Below are positions 24,825 to 33,722 of a DNA stretch of 64,000 nucleotides, one piece after another. The stretch's first letter is position 1, and each line of letters begins with the position of its first letter. The stretch lies in NCBI RefSeq assembly GCF_014650075.1, contig NZ_BMUG01000002.1, positions 682,001 through 746,000 of the forward strand, written 5' to 3'. A program made the translations under genes and the position numbers. The notes under the pieces are model-generated. The model was not told the DNA's origin, did no database searches, and saw nothing but the letters and a program-made list of their open reading frames with translations. The DNA is from Streptomyces microflavus. GTDB taxonomy: Bacteria; Actinomycetota; Actinomycetes; Streptomycetales; Streptomycetaceae.

Positions 24825-25808
24825 TCACTCCCACACGGCGGAGACGTCCTGGGTCTCGACGCGCATCCCCAGGGGCACCCGCCAGGACTCCAGGCAGACC
24901 GTGTACGTCTGCGACCTCGTCGCGCCTGCCGCTATCGGGGCGGGCAGCGGCTGGCTGGATCTGATGGTCGCCCAGTCGACGCCCAGGGCCCCGATGATGT
25001 GCGTGGCGAAGGCGATGGTTCCCGAGCGGGCCGGGGTGCCGCCGGTGTTGCGGAACTCCACGGTGACCTTCTCGCACCACCGCTTGTCCGCCAGCGCGCG
25101 TTGCGGGGCGCTGAGCTTCAGCGCGGCGGGTGTGGGGGGAGGAGTGGGTTTGGCGGGGGAAGGAGGGCTGGTCGTGCCGCCTCCGCCTCCGCCGCCGGGC
25201 TTGGGGCTGCTGGGGGCCGAGGGCGTGGACCCGCTCCCCGGGGGCTTCGGGGGCTTCGAGGGCCGGTCCGGCTTCGCTCCGGTGCCGGTGGTGGCCCCTG
25301 GCCCCGACCCGGGCCCGCCGGGCACCCCCGTACGCTCTCCGCTCGCGCCACCTGCCGGGCCGTCTCCCGAGCTGCCTTCCGGGCCGTCTCCCGGGCCGGA
25401 GCCGGCGGGCTGCGCGCCGGGTCCTCCCGTACGCCCGTCGGCTGTGTCGGCGCCGCCGGGGTCTCCGGATGGGGCTCCTGGGCTCCGGCTGCCGCCACGG
25501 CCGCCGGCTCCGCCCCCGCTCCCGTCCTCCTCCGCGCCGCCGTCCAACGGGACCAGCGTGACCTTCCCCGACGGCTCCTCGGCCCCGCCCGTGGACCGCT
25601 CGGGCCCACTGCCGGCGGCGCCCACCGCCACGTAACCGTCCCCGGGGCCGCCCCCGCAGCCGACGAGGAGACCGCCGCCCAGACACAGCGCGACCGCCGA
25701 GGCGGCGATCACGGTGCCCCGGCGGCCGTTGGGACCGAGTGTCCGGCGTGCCTGACGTATCCGACGGGTCTGACGGGGCTGCCGGGTCTGACGCATCTGA
25801 CGTCGCAT
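24825..25808 (-). CDS. predicted lipoprotein with Gly/Pro-rich linker
   Basis: 327 residues. After an Arg/Gln-rich N terminus coded by a short repeat, a hydrophobic segment (residues about 31-50) ends with a lipobox-like LLVGC. A long disordered Gly/Ser/Pro stretch (about 55-225) follows. A compact C-terminal domain of about 95 residues (LKLSAPQRALADKRWCEKVTVEF onward) holds two cysteines likely to form a disulfide and has a beta-rich pattern. Probably anchored outside the membrane. The start codon is uncertain because no good ribosome site precedes the ATG at 25808. Confidence 0.7.
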   Translation of the reverse strand: MRRQMRQTRQPRQTRRIRQARRTLGPNGRRGTVIAASAVALCLGGGLLVGCGGGPGDGYVAVGAAGSGPERSTGGAEEPSGKVTLVPLDGGAEEDGSGGGAGGRGGSRSPGAPSGDPGGADTADGRTGGPGAQPAGSGPGDGPEGSSGDGPAGGASGERTGVPGGPGSGPGATTGTGAKPDRPSKPPKPPGSGSTPSAPSSPKPGGGGGGGTTSPPSPAKPTPPPTPAALKLSAPQRALADKRWCEKVTVEFRNTGGTPARSGTIAFATHIIGALGVDWATIRSSQPLPAPIAAGATRSQTYTVCLESWRVPLGMRVETQDVSAVWE

Positions 25809-25888
25809 CGCGCCAGTGTGTCTGACGCCCCGTCAAATCTGAACCCTCGTGCAAGGGCTCACGACGTGACGGGGCTTCCGGCCGGGCC

Positions 25889-26755
25889 TCAGTCGGAGAT
25901 GAGCCCTTCCCTGAGCTGGGCGAGGGTGCGGGTGAGCAGCCGGGAGACGTGCATCTGGGAGATGCCGACCTCCTCGCCGATCTGCGACTGGGTCATGTTG
26001 GCGAAGAACCGCAGCATGATGATCTGGCGCTCGCGCGGGGCGAGTTTGGCCAGCAGCGGCTTCAGCGACTCGCGGTACTCGACGCCCTCCAGGGCCGCGT
26101 CCTCGTAACCGAGGCGGTCGGCGAGGGAGCCCTCGCCGCCGTCGTCCTCGGGCGAGGGGGAGTCGAGCGAGGAGGCGGTGTACGCGTTGCCGACGGCGAG
26201 ACCGTCGACCACGTCCTCCTCGGAGACCCCGAGGGCCTTCGCGAGCTCCGGCACGGTCGGGGAGCGGTCGAGCTTCTGGGCCAGCTCGTCGCTGGTCTTC
26301 GTCAGCGCGAGCCGCAGCTCCTGGAGGCGCCGGGGCACCCGTACGGACCAGGAGGTGTCGCGGAAGAAGCGTTTGATCTCGCCCACGACGGTCGGCATCG
26401 CGAACGTCGGGAACTCCACGCCCCGTTCGCAGTCGAACCGGTCGATCGCCTTGATCAGGCCGATCGTGCCGACCTGGACGATGTCCTCCATCGGTTCGTT
26501 ACGGCTGCGGAACCGCGCCGCTGCGTAACGCACCAGCGGGAGGTTGAGCTCGATGAGCGTGTCCCGCACATAGGTCCGCTCCGGACTGTCCGTTCCCTCG
26601 GGACCCGAAGCGGGGCCGAGCGCGGCGAGCCGCAGGAACAGGGAGCGGGACAGAGTGCGGGTGTCGATGGCTTCCGGCGAGCTGGTGAGCACGGCGGGTG
26701 CCGGCACGCTCTTCGTGAGCGTGAGCACCTTCGAGCTGCCCTGTTCTGCGGACAT
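25889..26755 (-). CDS. sigN: SigB/SigF-family RNA polymerase sigma factor (SigN-like)
   Basis: 288 residues. Region 2 is [34 protein letters not shown], region 3 follows, and region 4 ends with [26 protein letters not shown]. The ATG at 26755 has AAGGGGG upstream. It sits directly downstream of a close paralogue. Position beside sigF, tadA and upp matches the Streptomyces sigN-sigF pair, hence the symbol, which is by recalled synteny. Such factors act in stress response and late differentiation under anti-sigma control; no anti-sigma gene is adjacent. Confidence 0.9.
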   Translation of the reverse strand: MSAEQGSSKVLTLTKSVPAPAVLTSSPEAIDTRTLSRSLFLRLAALGPASGPEGTDSPERTYVRDTLIELNLPLVRYAAARFRSRNEPMEDIVQVGTIGLIKAIDRFDCERGVEFPTFAMPTVVGEIKRFFRDTSWSVRVPRRLQELRLALTKTSDELAQKLDRSPTVPELAKALGVSEEDVVDGLAVGNAYTASSLDSPSPEDDGGEGSLADRLGYEDAALEGVEYRESLKPLLAKLAPRERQIIMLRFFANMTQSQIGEEVGISQMHVSRLLTRTLAQLREGLISD

Positions 26756-26989
26756 GCCACCCCCTTGAGGTCGCGGACGGTCGCGGTGGCCGCGACCATC
26801 GGAGGAACGCAGCCTCCACCTGAATACCGGAGGCGGGGCTGCGGCAAACGCGCTTCGAGCAGAATGTCACATGTCGGCAACACGCTGTAGTGACATGTCG
26901 ACAAGTTAGCGCTGAATCCGCCCTGGAAACAGGGGGTGTAGGGCTTTTATGCCGTCAGAACCGATCTCTGGAGGGTCTACCCGTTCCGG

Positions 26990-27910
26990 TTACGCCTCGA
27001 TCCTGTTTGCGGACCTCAGTCGGGCGAAACTTCTGGCCAGAAGCCTTGACACATGCATCTGGGAGACGCCTAGTTCGGCGCTGATCTGAGACTGGGTCAA
27101 GTTGCTGTAGTAGCGCAGGAGAAGGATGCGCTGCTCGCGCTCGGGGAGCTGGACGAGGAGGTGGCGTACGAGGTCACGGTGCTCGACTCCGGCGAGCGCG
27201 GGGTCCTCGTAACCGAGCCGGTCGAGCAGCCCCGGCAGCCCGTCGCCCTCCTGAGCGGCTTCCAGTGAGGTCGCGTGGTACGAGCGCCCGGCCTCGATGC
27301 AGGCGAGCACCTCGTCCTCGGAGATCTTCAGCCGCTCGGCGATCTCGGCGGTGGTGGGGGAGCGCCCGTGAGCCGTCGTCAGGTCCTCGGTGGCGCCGGT
27401 GACCTGGACCCAGAGCTCGTGCAGTCGGCGGGGGACGTGGACGGTGCGCACGTTGTCGCGGAAGTAGCGCTTGATCTCGCCGACGACGGTGGGCATCGCG
27501 AACGTGGGGAACTGGACGCCGCGTTCCGGGTCGAAGCGGTCGATGGCGTTGATCAGGCCGATGGTGCCGACCTGGACGACGTCCTCCATCGGCTCGTTGC
27601 GGCTGCGGAAGCGGGCGGCGGCGTACCGGACGAGGGGGAGGTTCGCCTCGATGAGGGCGGCCCGGACGCGGCCGTGTTCCGGGGTGCCGGGCTCCAGGTC
27701 CTTGAGCTGACCGAAGAGCACCTGGGTGAGGGCCCTGGTGTCCGCCCCGCGGGTTCTGGCGGGCGGGGTGGTGGGGTCCGGGGTCTCGGTCTGGATCTCC
27801 TCGGACGGGGCCACCCGAGCGGCCTGGACGGCGGCCGGAGGCGCCGCGGAGGCGGCCGGGGATGGCTGGACGGACTGGGGAGGCACTTGAGGCGCTGTAC
27901 TGGCCGGCAC
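26990..27910 (-). CDS. sigF: SigB/SigF-family RNA polymerase sigma factor (SigF-like)
   Basis: 306 residues from a GTG at 27910 (AAGGGGTGG upstream). A Pro/Ala-rich N-terminal extension of about 60 residues precedes region 2 ([20 protein letters not shown]), region 3 and region 4 ([26 protein letters not shown]). It is highly similar to the downstream gene over regions 2-4 and diverges at the N terminus, so the pair arose by duplication. In Streptomyces SigF is needed for spore maturation. The symbol rests on recalled synteny. Confidence 0.9.
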   Translation of the reverse strand: MPASTAPQVPPQSVQPSPAASAAPPAAVQAARVAPSEEIQTETPDPTTPPARTRGADTRALTQVLFGQLKDLEPGTPEHGRVRAALIEANLPLVRYAAARFRSRNEPMEDVVQVGTIGLINAIDRFDPERGVQFPTFAMPTVVGEIKRYFRDNVRTVHVPRRLHELWVQVTGATEDLTTAHGRSPTTAEIAERLKISEDEVLACIEAGRSYHATSLEAAQEGDGLPGLLDRLGYEDPALAGVEHRDLVRHLLVQLPEREQRILLLRYYSNLTQSQISAELGVSQMHVSRLLARSFARLRSANRIEA

Positions 27911-28048
27911 GGTGACGCCACCCCTTCGCGGTCAACTACGGTCAACTCATCCGTCAAAAGCGGTCATAGCATCACAAGACATGTCCACTGTGTGCAAGCA
28001 CCGCAAAGTGCCGTGTTGAGGTCATAAAGGTTTAAACAGGACGAAGAA

Positions 28049-28072
28049 ACCCCCCGCCGGAGGGCGAGGGGT
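28049..28072 (-). terminator. terminator downstream of the Dabb gene
   Basis: ACCCCCCGCC and GGCGAGGGGT pair with one mismatch around a GGAG loop. On the minus strand the hairpin is followed by TTTCTTCGTCC, T-rich for this genome. It lies 38 bases after the stop of the gene at 28111 and upstream of the sigF promoter region. Confidence 0.7.
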
Positions 28073-28110
28073 CAGGTGGAACCGGTCCCGCGTCTGCGCG
28101 CGGGAGGGGA

Positions 28111-28404
28111 TCAGAAGGGATAGTCCGCGATCACCCAAGTGGCGAATTCGCGCCACTGGCCCGCGGCGGCCTGGTGGGCCGGGTGCTCGATGTAGCGCTT
28201 GAGGGCGTCCTCGTCGGCGACGGCGGAGTTGATGGCGTAGTCGTACGCGATCGGCCGGTCGGTGATGTTCCAGGCGCACTCCCAGAACTCCAGCTCAGGA
28301 ACCTGCCCCGCCAGCTCCCGGAAGGCGCGGTCCCCGGCGACGACCCGCGGATCGTCCCGCTCGACGCCTTCGTTCAGCTTGAACAGGACCAGGTGGCGGA
28401 TCAT
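28111..28404 (-). CDS. Dabb (stress-responsive A/B barrel) family protein
   Basis: 97 residues. MIRHLVLFKLNEGVERDDPR at the start, VPELEFWECAWN and the ending FATWVIADYPF are typical of the dimeric alpha-beta barrel fold. Family members bind or process small aromatic or polyketide compounds, or are stress-induced with no known reaction. The ATG at 28404 has GTAGGGG upstream. It follows the 54-residue gene at 28424 by 19 bases, so the two may be co-transcribed. Confidence 0.85.
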   Translation of the reverse strand: MIRHLVLFKLNEGVERDDPRVVAGDRAFRELAGQVPELEFWECAWNITDRPIAYDYAINSAVADEDALKRYIEHPAHQAAAGQWREFATWVIADYPF

Positions 28405-28423
28405 CGGTACCCCTACTGCTTCG

Positions 28424-28588
28424 CTACTTCACCAGTTCGGTCATGAAGTCGCCGACGCCCTGAGCGGCGCTGGAAACGCCTTCGAACCCTACCCCTACGA
28501 GGTCGGCGGCCCGTTCGGGCGAGGTGATGATCGTGTACAGCACGAAGACCACCACTATGTAGAGCGCGATCTTCCTCGCTTGCGCCAC
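28424..28588 (-). CDS. 54-residue single-helix membrane protein
   Basis: GTG start at 28588 with GGGGAGGCAAGG upstream, which is a strong ribosome site. The product begins AQARKIALYIVVVFVLYTII, a basic start followed by a membrane helix, then a short soluble end (SPERAADLVGVGFEG and GVGDFMTELVK). This good start and amphipathic end support a real gene. It lies between the Dabb gene and tRNA-Ser. Function unknown. Confidence 0.65.
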   Translation of the reverse strand: MAQARKIALYIVVVFVLYTIITSPERAADLVGVGFEGVSSAAQGVGDFMTELVK

Positions 28589-29024
28589 TGCCCTTGCCTC
28601 CCCGTAGACCCCGCCTGGACCTTGCCTGGACCTCGCGTGCGATCGGCAGATTGTATCCGCACGTATGGCCGTATCCAGTGGCTGCTCCCGATCACTGATA
28701 CGCCCTTTAAGGACCTAGGGCCCACCCATCAAGGCCCTTTGCCCGCCGATGCGGCTTCTGCCCCACGGCAGGATGGACTCCGGCCCTCCCGGACCTGGCA
28801 GGAACCGGAGGGCCGGAACAGGCCCCTCCGCAGTGTCACCGCCGCGCGACTTCCCCCCGACCGCGGCGGCCGACCAGGAGCCCTGTTCTCATCGGGGGAA
28901 GCGGCTTGTCCCCCCGACGCCGCTTCCCCCGACCTGACTCTTCGCGCTGACTTCTCGCGCTGACTTCTCGCGCTGACTTCTCGCGGGTGTACGAAGACCC
29001 GTGACGAGATGTCCCGGACGCAGA
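28589..29024. other. intergenic region with hairpin and short tandem repeat
   Basis: No convincing gene is seen in this 436-bp stretch. It holds a perfect 13-bp inverted repeat, CGGGGGAAGCGGC (28893-28905) and GCCGCTTCCCCCG (28919-28931). A 13-bp tandem unit, CGCGCTGACTTCT, is repeated three to four times at about 28942-28985. Confidence 0.65.
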
Positions 29025-29063
29025 ACACCCCCTTGACCGCGTCTCCGCAGATCAAGGGGGTGT
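29025..29063 (-). terminator. terminator hairpin after tRNA-Ser
   Basis: ACACCCCCTTGA (29025-29036) and TCAAGGGGGTGT (29052-29063) pair perfectly over 12 bp with a 15-base loop, starting 7 bases after the tRNA 3' end. Confidence 0.75.
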
Positions 29064-29069
29064 CAGAAG

Positions 29070-29157
29070 CGGTAGCGGTGGGATTTGAACCCACGGTGAC
29101 GGGTTACGCCACACTCGCTTTCGAGGCGAGCTCCTTCGGCCGCTCGGACACGCTACC
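29070..29157 (-). tRNA. tRNA-Ser (anticodon CGA)
   Basis: On the minus strand the acceptor GGTAGCG pairs with CGCTACC. The anticodon loop CTCGAAA gives CGA, there is a long class II variable arm as expected for serine, and the T arm is GTGGG-TTCAAAT-CCCAC. The 3' discriminator is G. No adjacent duplication of its 3' end is seen, so it does not carry an integrated element here. Confidence 0.96.
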
Positions 29158-29247
29158 GAGAGAGAGCTTAGACCATCCCGGGGTGTGCACAGAAATCGGT
29201 TCTCGGAGGCGGAGCCGTACCTGGTCAGGTGGCGGGGCCGTGCCCGG

Positions 29248-29772
29248 TCAGAGCGTGCGGAAGAATGCCGTCAGCTGGGTCGCGCAGTCGTCCTCCAGGA
29301 CGCCGGCGATCACCTCCGGGCGGTGGTTCAGGCGGCGGTCGCGGATGACGTCCCAGAGGGAGCCGGCCGCGCCCGCCTTCTCGTCGCGGGCTCCGTAGAC
29401 GACCCGGGCCACCCGGGACTGGACCAGGGCGCCCGCGCACATCGTGCAGGGCTCCAGGGTGACCACCAGCGTGCAGCCGGTCAGGCGCCACTCGCCCACC
29501 GCCTCGGCCGCCCGGCGCAGGGCCAGGATCTCGGCGTGGGCGGTCGGGTCGCCGGTGGCCTCGCGCTCGTTGTGGGCGGCGGCGAGCTCAGTGCCGTCGG
29601 GGCCGAGCACGACGGCGCCGACCGGGACGTCGCCGGCCGACGCCGCCCGCTCGGCCTCGGCCAGGGCGCGGCGCATCGGGGCCTGCCACGGATCGCGTAC
29701 GGGGTCGGGCTCGGGTACGCGTACGGCATCCGGGACGGGCCGGGGTGAGGGGTCGGGCGGTCGTGCGGTCAC
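29248..29772 (-). CDS. tadA: tRNA adenosine(34) deaminase
   Basis: 174 residues. TadA converts A34 to inosine in tRNA-Arg(ACG), a gene present at the left end of this window. The zinc-deaminase motifs are HAEILAL (His ligand and catalytic Glu, near residue 79) and PCTMCAG (two Cys ligands). The deaminase domain starts near MRRALAEAERAASAGDVPV; the first 30 residues are Pro/Arg-rich and may be partly untranslated if a later start is used. The next gene upstream on this strand encodes its usual neighbour, the deaminase-associated protein, and (GGGGA) repeats lie between them. Confidence 0.93.
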   Translation of the reverse strand: MTARPPDPSPRPVPDAVRVPEPDPVRDPWQAPMRRALAEAERAASAGDVPVGAVVLGPDGTELAAAHNEREATGDPTAHAEILALRRAAEAVGEWRLTGCTLVVTLEPCTMCAGALVQSRVARVVYGARDEKAGAAGSLWDVIRDRRLNHRPEVIAGVLEDDCATQLTAFFRTL

Positions 29773-29790
29773 CCGCGGACCTTAACGGAC

Positions 29791-29846
29791 GGGGAGGGGA
29801 GGGGAGGGGAGGGGAGGGGAGGGGAGGGGAGGGGAGGGGGAGGGGA
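29791..29846 (+). repeat. (GGGGA)n microsatellite
   Basis: At least nine consecutive GGGGA units are followed by GGGGGAGGGGA, lying between the tadA start and the next gene. The plus strand has many runs of four guanines and could form G-quadruplexes; the minus-strand transcript leading to tadA would be C-rich. Confidence 0.95.
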
Positions 29847-29903
29847 AGGAGACGGACCGACCCGGTCGGGGCCGGAGACCTCCCGGTCAGTGCCGGACAC
29901 CTC

Positions 29904-30527
29904 CTAGCGGACGGCCTCCAGCACCTCGGCCGCTCCCAGCGCGTCGGCGATCTCCGTCAGCGCGTCGGTTCGCAGCGTCAGCAGGTCCTTCTCGGAGACC
30001 CCGAAGTCGGCGAGGATGCCCAGCTCGCCGATCGGGCCCGCCGGTACGGCGTCCGGATCGGTGCCGGTATCGGGGTCGGAATCGGTATCGGGATGAGAAG
30101 GGGGATGGGCTTGCCGGTCGGCGGCGGTTCCGGCCGGCCCGGCCGGAACGTCCGGGTCGCCGTCCTCCGTGCCGTCGAGGTCGACGAGCTCTTCCAGCGC
30201 GGCGATCTCGTCCTCGGCCCCTGGTTCCCGGCCGAGCAGTTCGTCGGTGAGCAGGATCTCCCCGTAGGAGGAGCGGGCGGCGGCGGACGCGTCCGAGACG
30301 TAGATACGGGGGTCCTCCTCACCGTCCACCCGGAGGATGCCGAACCAGGCGTCCTCCTGCTCGATGTAGACCAGGACCGTGTCCTCGTCCACCGAGGCCT
30401 CCTGGGCCAGATCCGTCAGGTCGGACAGGGTCTCCACATCGTCGAGCTCTGTATCGCTCGCTTCCCACCCGTCTTCGGTGCGCGCGAGCAGTGCGGCGAA
30501 GTACACCGTGACTCTCCCACTGGTCAT
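29904..30527 (-). CDS. tRNA adenosine deaminase-associated protein
   Basis: 207 residues starting TSGRVTVYFAALLARTEDGW. The N-terminal half is acidic (ELDDVETLSDLTDLAQE, DTVLVYIEQEDAWFGILRVDG). A low-complexity Asp/Pro/Thr stretch (about 125-165) follows, then a conserved end (LGILADFGVSEKDLLTLRTD). This matches the protein commonly found next to tadA in actinobacteria. Its biochemical role is not established. I chose the internal ATG (MTSGRV) because the extension to 30593 has no ribosome site. Confidence 0.85.
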   Translation of the reverse strand: MTSGRVTVYFAALLARTEDGWEASDTELDDVETLSDLTDLAQEASVDEDTVLVYIEQEDAWFGILRVDGEEDPRIYVSDASAAARSSYGEILLTDELLGREPGAEDEIAALEELVDLDGTEDGDPDVPAGPAGTAADRQAHPPSHPDTDSDPDTGTDPDAVPAGPIGELGILADFGVSEKDLLTLRTDALTEIADALGAAEVLEAVR

Positions 30528-30724
30528 AGGCGAATCGGTCCGACGGGAGGGCAGACGGCGATCCGTCTGTCCTGAGCCCCGCCCAATCGGCATCGTGGCA
30601 GAAACAAGCGCCGGGCGAGACCTCTTCGGCCGTTGCGTCGGCCATCAGTTCCAGGAGTGCCTGGTCGGCCGTCTCCCTGACGGACCCGATCAGAGGGGGA
30701 GTGCGCCGGTGGTACGGGACGGCT

Positions 30725-30967
30725 TCACCAACGGAACGTGCGCATCCGCATCTGTTGCCGCATACGGGCGGCACGGGCCCTGCGCGGCTGGACCCGGTCG
30801 CGGAGCTGCTTGGCCTCGTGGAGCTCACGGAGGAACTGGGCGCGCCTCCGGCGGCGGGCCGTGTCACTCTCCTGCGCGTCCGCGGCCTCACCCGTCGTGT
30901 CGCGCGGTTCGCGCGCGTCGCTCACTGCGCGTGAGACCGGGTTCCGCCGCTGTTCCCCGTCCGCCAT
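30725..30967 (-). CDS. small highly basic hypothetical protein
   Basis: 80 residues starting ADGEQRRNPVSRAV. The last 45 residues are Arg-rich and helical (ARRRRRAQFLRELHEAKQLR, PRRARAARMRQQMRMRTF), with a likely coiled-coil and a nucleic-acid-binding character. It lies divergently from upp with a 100-bp gap. I recognise it as a conserved Streptomyces small protein of unknown function. The upstream in-frame extension to 31273 overlaps upp and is rejected. Confidence 0.65.
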   Translation of the reverse strand: MADGEQRRNPVSRAVSDAREPRDTTGEAADAQESDTARRRRRAQFLRELHEAKQLRDRVQPRRARAARMRQQMRMRTFRW

Positions 30968-31069
30968 CGACACACCACCCCAACGCTGGGTCCGTATGCC
31001 CCCACCTTCCCCCCGAACAGGTGGTTGATGCCAGCGCAGAGTGCCGGAAGGCGCGGTTACTGTTGACGC

Positions 31070-31705
31070 ATGCGGATCCACGTCGTCGACCACCCGCTGG
31101 TGGCGCACAAACTGACCACGCTGCGCGACAAGCGCACCGACTCCCCGACCTTCCGGCGCCTCGCCGACGAGCTGGTCACCCTTCTCGCCTACGAGGCCAC
31201 CCGGGATGTGCGTACCGAGCAGGTCGACATCGAGACCCCGGTGACGCCCACGACGGGGGTCAAGCTGTCGCACCCCCGTCCCCTCGTCGTCCCGATCCTG
31301 CGCGCCGGTCTCGGCATGCTGGACGGCATGGTGCGCCTGCTGCCCACCGCCGAAGTGGGCTTCCTCGGCATGATCCGCAACGAGGAGACGCTCCAGGCGG
31401 AGACGTACGCGACCCGGATGCCCGAGGACCTCTCCGGCCGCCAGGTCTACGTCCTCGACCCGATGCTGGCCACCGGCGGCACCCTCGTCGCGGCCATCCG
31501 CGAGCTGATCAAGCGCGGCGCCGACGACGTCACCGCCGTCGTGCTCCTCGCGGCGCCCGAGGGCGTCGAGGTGATGGAGCGCGAGCTGGCGGGCGCCCCC
31601 GTCACCGTCGTCACCGCCTCCGTCGACGAGCGGCTCAACGAGAACGGCTACATCGTGCCGGGCCTCGGCGACGCCGGTGACCGGATGTACGGGACTGCGG
31701 ACTAG
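31070..31705 (+). CDS. upp: uracil phosphoribosyltransferase
   Basis: 211 residues, the usual length. It converts uracil and PRPP to UMP in pyrimidine salvage. The start [17 protein letters not shown], the central [16 protein letters not shown], the PRPP-binding loop [12 protein letters not shown] and the C-terminal [16 protein letters not shown] are diagnostic. It is followed by a strong bidirectional terminator and stands as a single gene. Confidence 0.97.
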   Translation: MRIHVVDHPLVAHKLTTLRDKRTDSPTFRRLADELVTLLAYEATRDVRTEQVDIETPVTPTTGVKLSHPRPLVVPILRAGLGMLDGMVRLLPTAEVGFLGMIRNEETLQAETYATRMPEDLSGRQVYVLDPMLATGGTLVAAIRELIKRGADDVTAVVLLAAPEGVEVMERELAGAPVTVVTASVDERLNENGYIVPGLGDAGDRMYGTAD

Positions 31706-31780
31706 CCGACCGGACGGTCACGGTCGACCGGGACGGTCGCAGCCTGCCGGACGGTCGCAGGAACGGTTCAGGAACAGGAC

Positions 31781-31817
31781 GGTGCCCCTCCCGCTCGTAC
31801 GTTGCGGGAGGGGCACC
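31781..31817. terminator. bidirectional terminator between upp and the LytR_C gene
   Basis: GGTGCCCCTCCCGC and GCGGGAGGGGCACC form a perfect 14-bp stem with a 9-base loop between two convergent genes. Confidence 0.85.
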
Positions 31818-31846
31818 GGTGCGTCTGCGTCCGTGGTGCGGGCCGC

Positions 31847-32488
31847 TCAGCCGCTCTTCGTCGTCGAGCAGGAGTCGGACGGGGCCGGGGAGGGCTTCGT
31901 GAGCGCCGTCATGGCGGCGGTCGCCTCCGCCGGGGTGCTGAACGCCTTGAACTTCGCGCCGAGGATCAGATCGACCTCCGCCGTCTTGCGGGTGTCGGTC
32001 TTCTGCACCGTGCCCGGCAGCTGCGTGCCCAGCACGGTGAAGCTGCCGTCCGCCGCGGTCGGGGCGCCGAGCAGCACTCCGGGGCCGGGGACCTTCTTGT
32101 CGTACTCCTTCGGGGCGTTGCCCACCTCCCCGATGGTGAACCCGCGCTTCTTCAGCTCCTCCGCGGCGGTCTTGGCGAGCCCGCTGCGCGTCGTCGCGTT
32201 GTAGACGTTGACCTTGATGCCGGCCGGCTTGGGCAGCGCCTTGGCGGGTGCCACCGCCTTCGGCGTGGGGCAGTCGCGGCTGTGACCGGCCGCGCTGGCG
32301 CTCTTGTCGCCGCCCGTGAAGACGTCGATGAGCTGCAGTGTTCCCCAGCCGGCCAGGCCGAGGGCCACCACGGCCGAGACGCCCGCGAGGACGATTCTGC
32401 GGCGGTGCCGGGGGCGGCGCATGCGGGGATAGGTGTCGCCCGTGATGCGGTACTTTCCGCCCATGCCGGGGGGAGTGAGCATGCTCAT
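31847..32488 (-). CDS. LytR C-terminal domain membrane protein
   Basis: 213 residues. A short basic cytoplasmic start (RMRRPRHRRR) precedes one membrane helix (about residues 36-55, IVLAGVSAVVALGLAGWGT). A linker and a C-terminal extracytoplasmic LytR_C domain follow (IKVNVYNATTRSGLAKTAAE, LKKRGFTIGEVGNAP). The catalytic LytR-CpsA-Psr domain is missing, so it may bind cell-wall or secreted partners rather than transfer wall polymers. Start chosen at the ATG 32488 (SMLTPPG); a second ATG six bases later is equally possible. Confidence 0.85.
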   Translation of the reverse strand: MSMLTPPGMGGKYRITGDTYPRMRRPRHRRRIVLAGVSAVVALGLAGWGTLQLIDVFTGGDKSASAAGHSRDCPTPKAVAPAKALPKPAGIKVNVYNATTRSGLAKTAAEELKKRGFTIGEVGNAPKEYDKKVPGPGVLLGAPTAADGSFTVLGTQLPGTVQKTDTRKTAEVDLILGAKFKAFSTPAEATAAMTALTKPSPAPSDSCSTTKSG

Positions 32489-32654
32489 GGAGGCAGCGTA
32501 GTGCGACCCGGTGATGATGCGTACTAAATGATCAACGTATGGCACCCGGATGAGCACGAAAGCACCCGAAAGGCCCGAATTCGCGTGCGGTCGTCATGGG
32601 GGTGGTAAGGCGTCGTGGGAGGGGTGCGCGGGGCGTGCCTCTGGTGTGGCGGTC

Positions 32655-32951
32655 TCAGCCCAGGTCGAGGACGCGCGCGTGCAGCACCTGACGCTGCTGG
32701 AGCGCGGCCCGGACCGCCCGGTGCAGCCCGTCCTCCAGGTACAGATCGCCCTGCCACTTCACGACGTGGGCGAACAGGTCGCCGTAGAACGTGGAGTCCT
32801 CGGCGAGGAGGGTCTCCAGGTCCAGCTGGCCCTTGGTGGTCACGAGCTGGTCCAGGCGAACCGGACGCGGCGCGACATCCGCCCACTGCCGGGTGGATTC
32901 CCGGCCGTGGTCGGGGTATGGCTTCCCATTTCCGATGCGCTTGAAGATCAC
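32655..32951 (-). CDS. conserved actinobacterial protein, sometimes labelled VapB-family antitoxin
   Basis: 98 residues starting IFKRIGNGKPYPDHGR. The sequence VAPRPVRLDQLVTTKGQLDL, LLAEDSTFYGDLFAHVVKW and YLEDGLHRAVRAALQQRQVL looks like a ParB-nuclease-like partner-binding fold with DGLHR. I recall annotation pipelines naming this family a VapB-type antitoxin, but no toxin gene is adjacent here, so I do not infer a toxin-antitoxin function. Highly conserved within Streptomyces at this locus. Confidence 0.65.
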   Translation of the reverse strand: MIFKRIGNGKPYPDHGRESTRQWADVAPRPVRLDQLVTTKGQLDLETLLAEDSTFYGDLFAHVVKWQGDLYLEDGLHRAVRAALQQRQVLHARVLDLG

Positions 32952-33131
32952 ACGGAAAGCCTACCGGGCAAGGGGCTCCGGGCGCAGCCAGGGAACCCCA
33001 CCGCGGTGCCCCGGCAAAGGACGTAGAGCGCCGCATAGCGCTGGATACCGGGACAGGGGTTCGCTCGTACGAGTGGGGCACGCCGCAGGCGGGGTGGTGT
33101 CCGACCTTCGGGTGGTGCCCGACGTTCGCCT

Positions 33132-33195
<64 letters not shown>

Positions 33196-33293
33196 CGGCA
33201 CCTCGGCATCGGCTTCCTGCCCGTGAACCTTTTCCCTTACTCAGGCGTCTGACCTCCCGACGTACAGCTGTGTCGATCACCCCGGGAGGGCGC

Positions 33294-33614
33294 GTGGCAA
33301 GGAAGGACCGGACGGCGGACGCGGCGGGGGAGAAGGCCCGCGAGAAGTGGATGGCGCGCTTCCAGGTGCGGCTGGCCATGCAGCCGGGCGTGGACCGGGC
33401 CGTGGTGCTCCAGGCGGTCAAGGAAGTCACCACGCACTGCGCGGATACGGGAGAGAGCCCGCAGACCGCTTACGGAGACCCGGACGCCCATGCCGTGCGG
33501 ACCGCCGAGCGGCTGGTGCCGGCGGACGTCGCTGAGCGCGCGAAGCGGCACGGTGCCGCGGTGGACAGGCTCGGCTCCGCGCTGAAGAGGGCGCGGGACA
33601 TCACCGGTCTGTGA
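33294..33614 (+). CDS. small helical hypothetical protein
   Basis: 106 residues from a GTG with GGGAGGG 3 bases upstream. The sequence is charged and mostly alpha-helical (EKAREKWMARFQVRLAMQPG, VVLQAVKEVTTHCADTGE, LVPADVAERAKRHGAAVDRL), with no membrane segment. I recognise no named family. It ends before a strong terminator at 33686. Confidence 0.65.
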   Translation: MARKDRTADAAGEKAREKWMARFQVRLAMQPGVDRAVVLQAVKEVTTHCADTGESPQTAYGDPDAHAVRTAERLVPADVAERAKRHGAAVDRLGSALKRARDITGL

Positions 33615-33685
33615 GGTCCGTGACCTGTTGAAGCGATGTCCGCCGTTCGGCAGGCACCGGGCAGGGTCCGGTCCTGGACCACGAC

Positions 33686-33715
33686 GGCCCCGCAGGAGAT
33701 TGCTCCTGCGGGGCC
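33686..33715. terminator. strong terminator hairpin
   Basis: GGCCCCGCAGGAG and CTCCTGCGGGGCC pair perfectly over 13 bp with a 4-base loop between convergent genes, about 70 bases after the upstream stop. Confidence 0.85.
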
Positions 33716-33722
33716 GCGCTGT

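Noticed and set aside
32655..32951. Toxin-antitoxin system
   Set aside because: A VapB-type label may exist for this family, but no toxin gene is adjacent and the gene is a conserved chromosomal locus.
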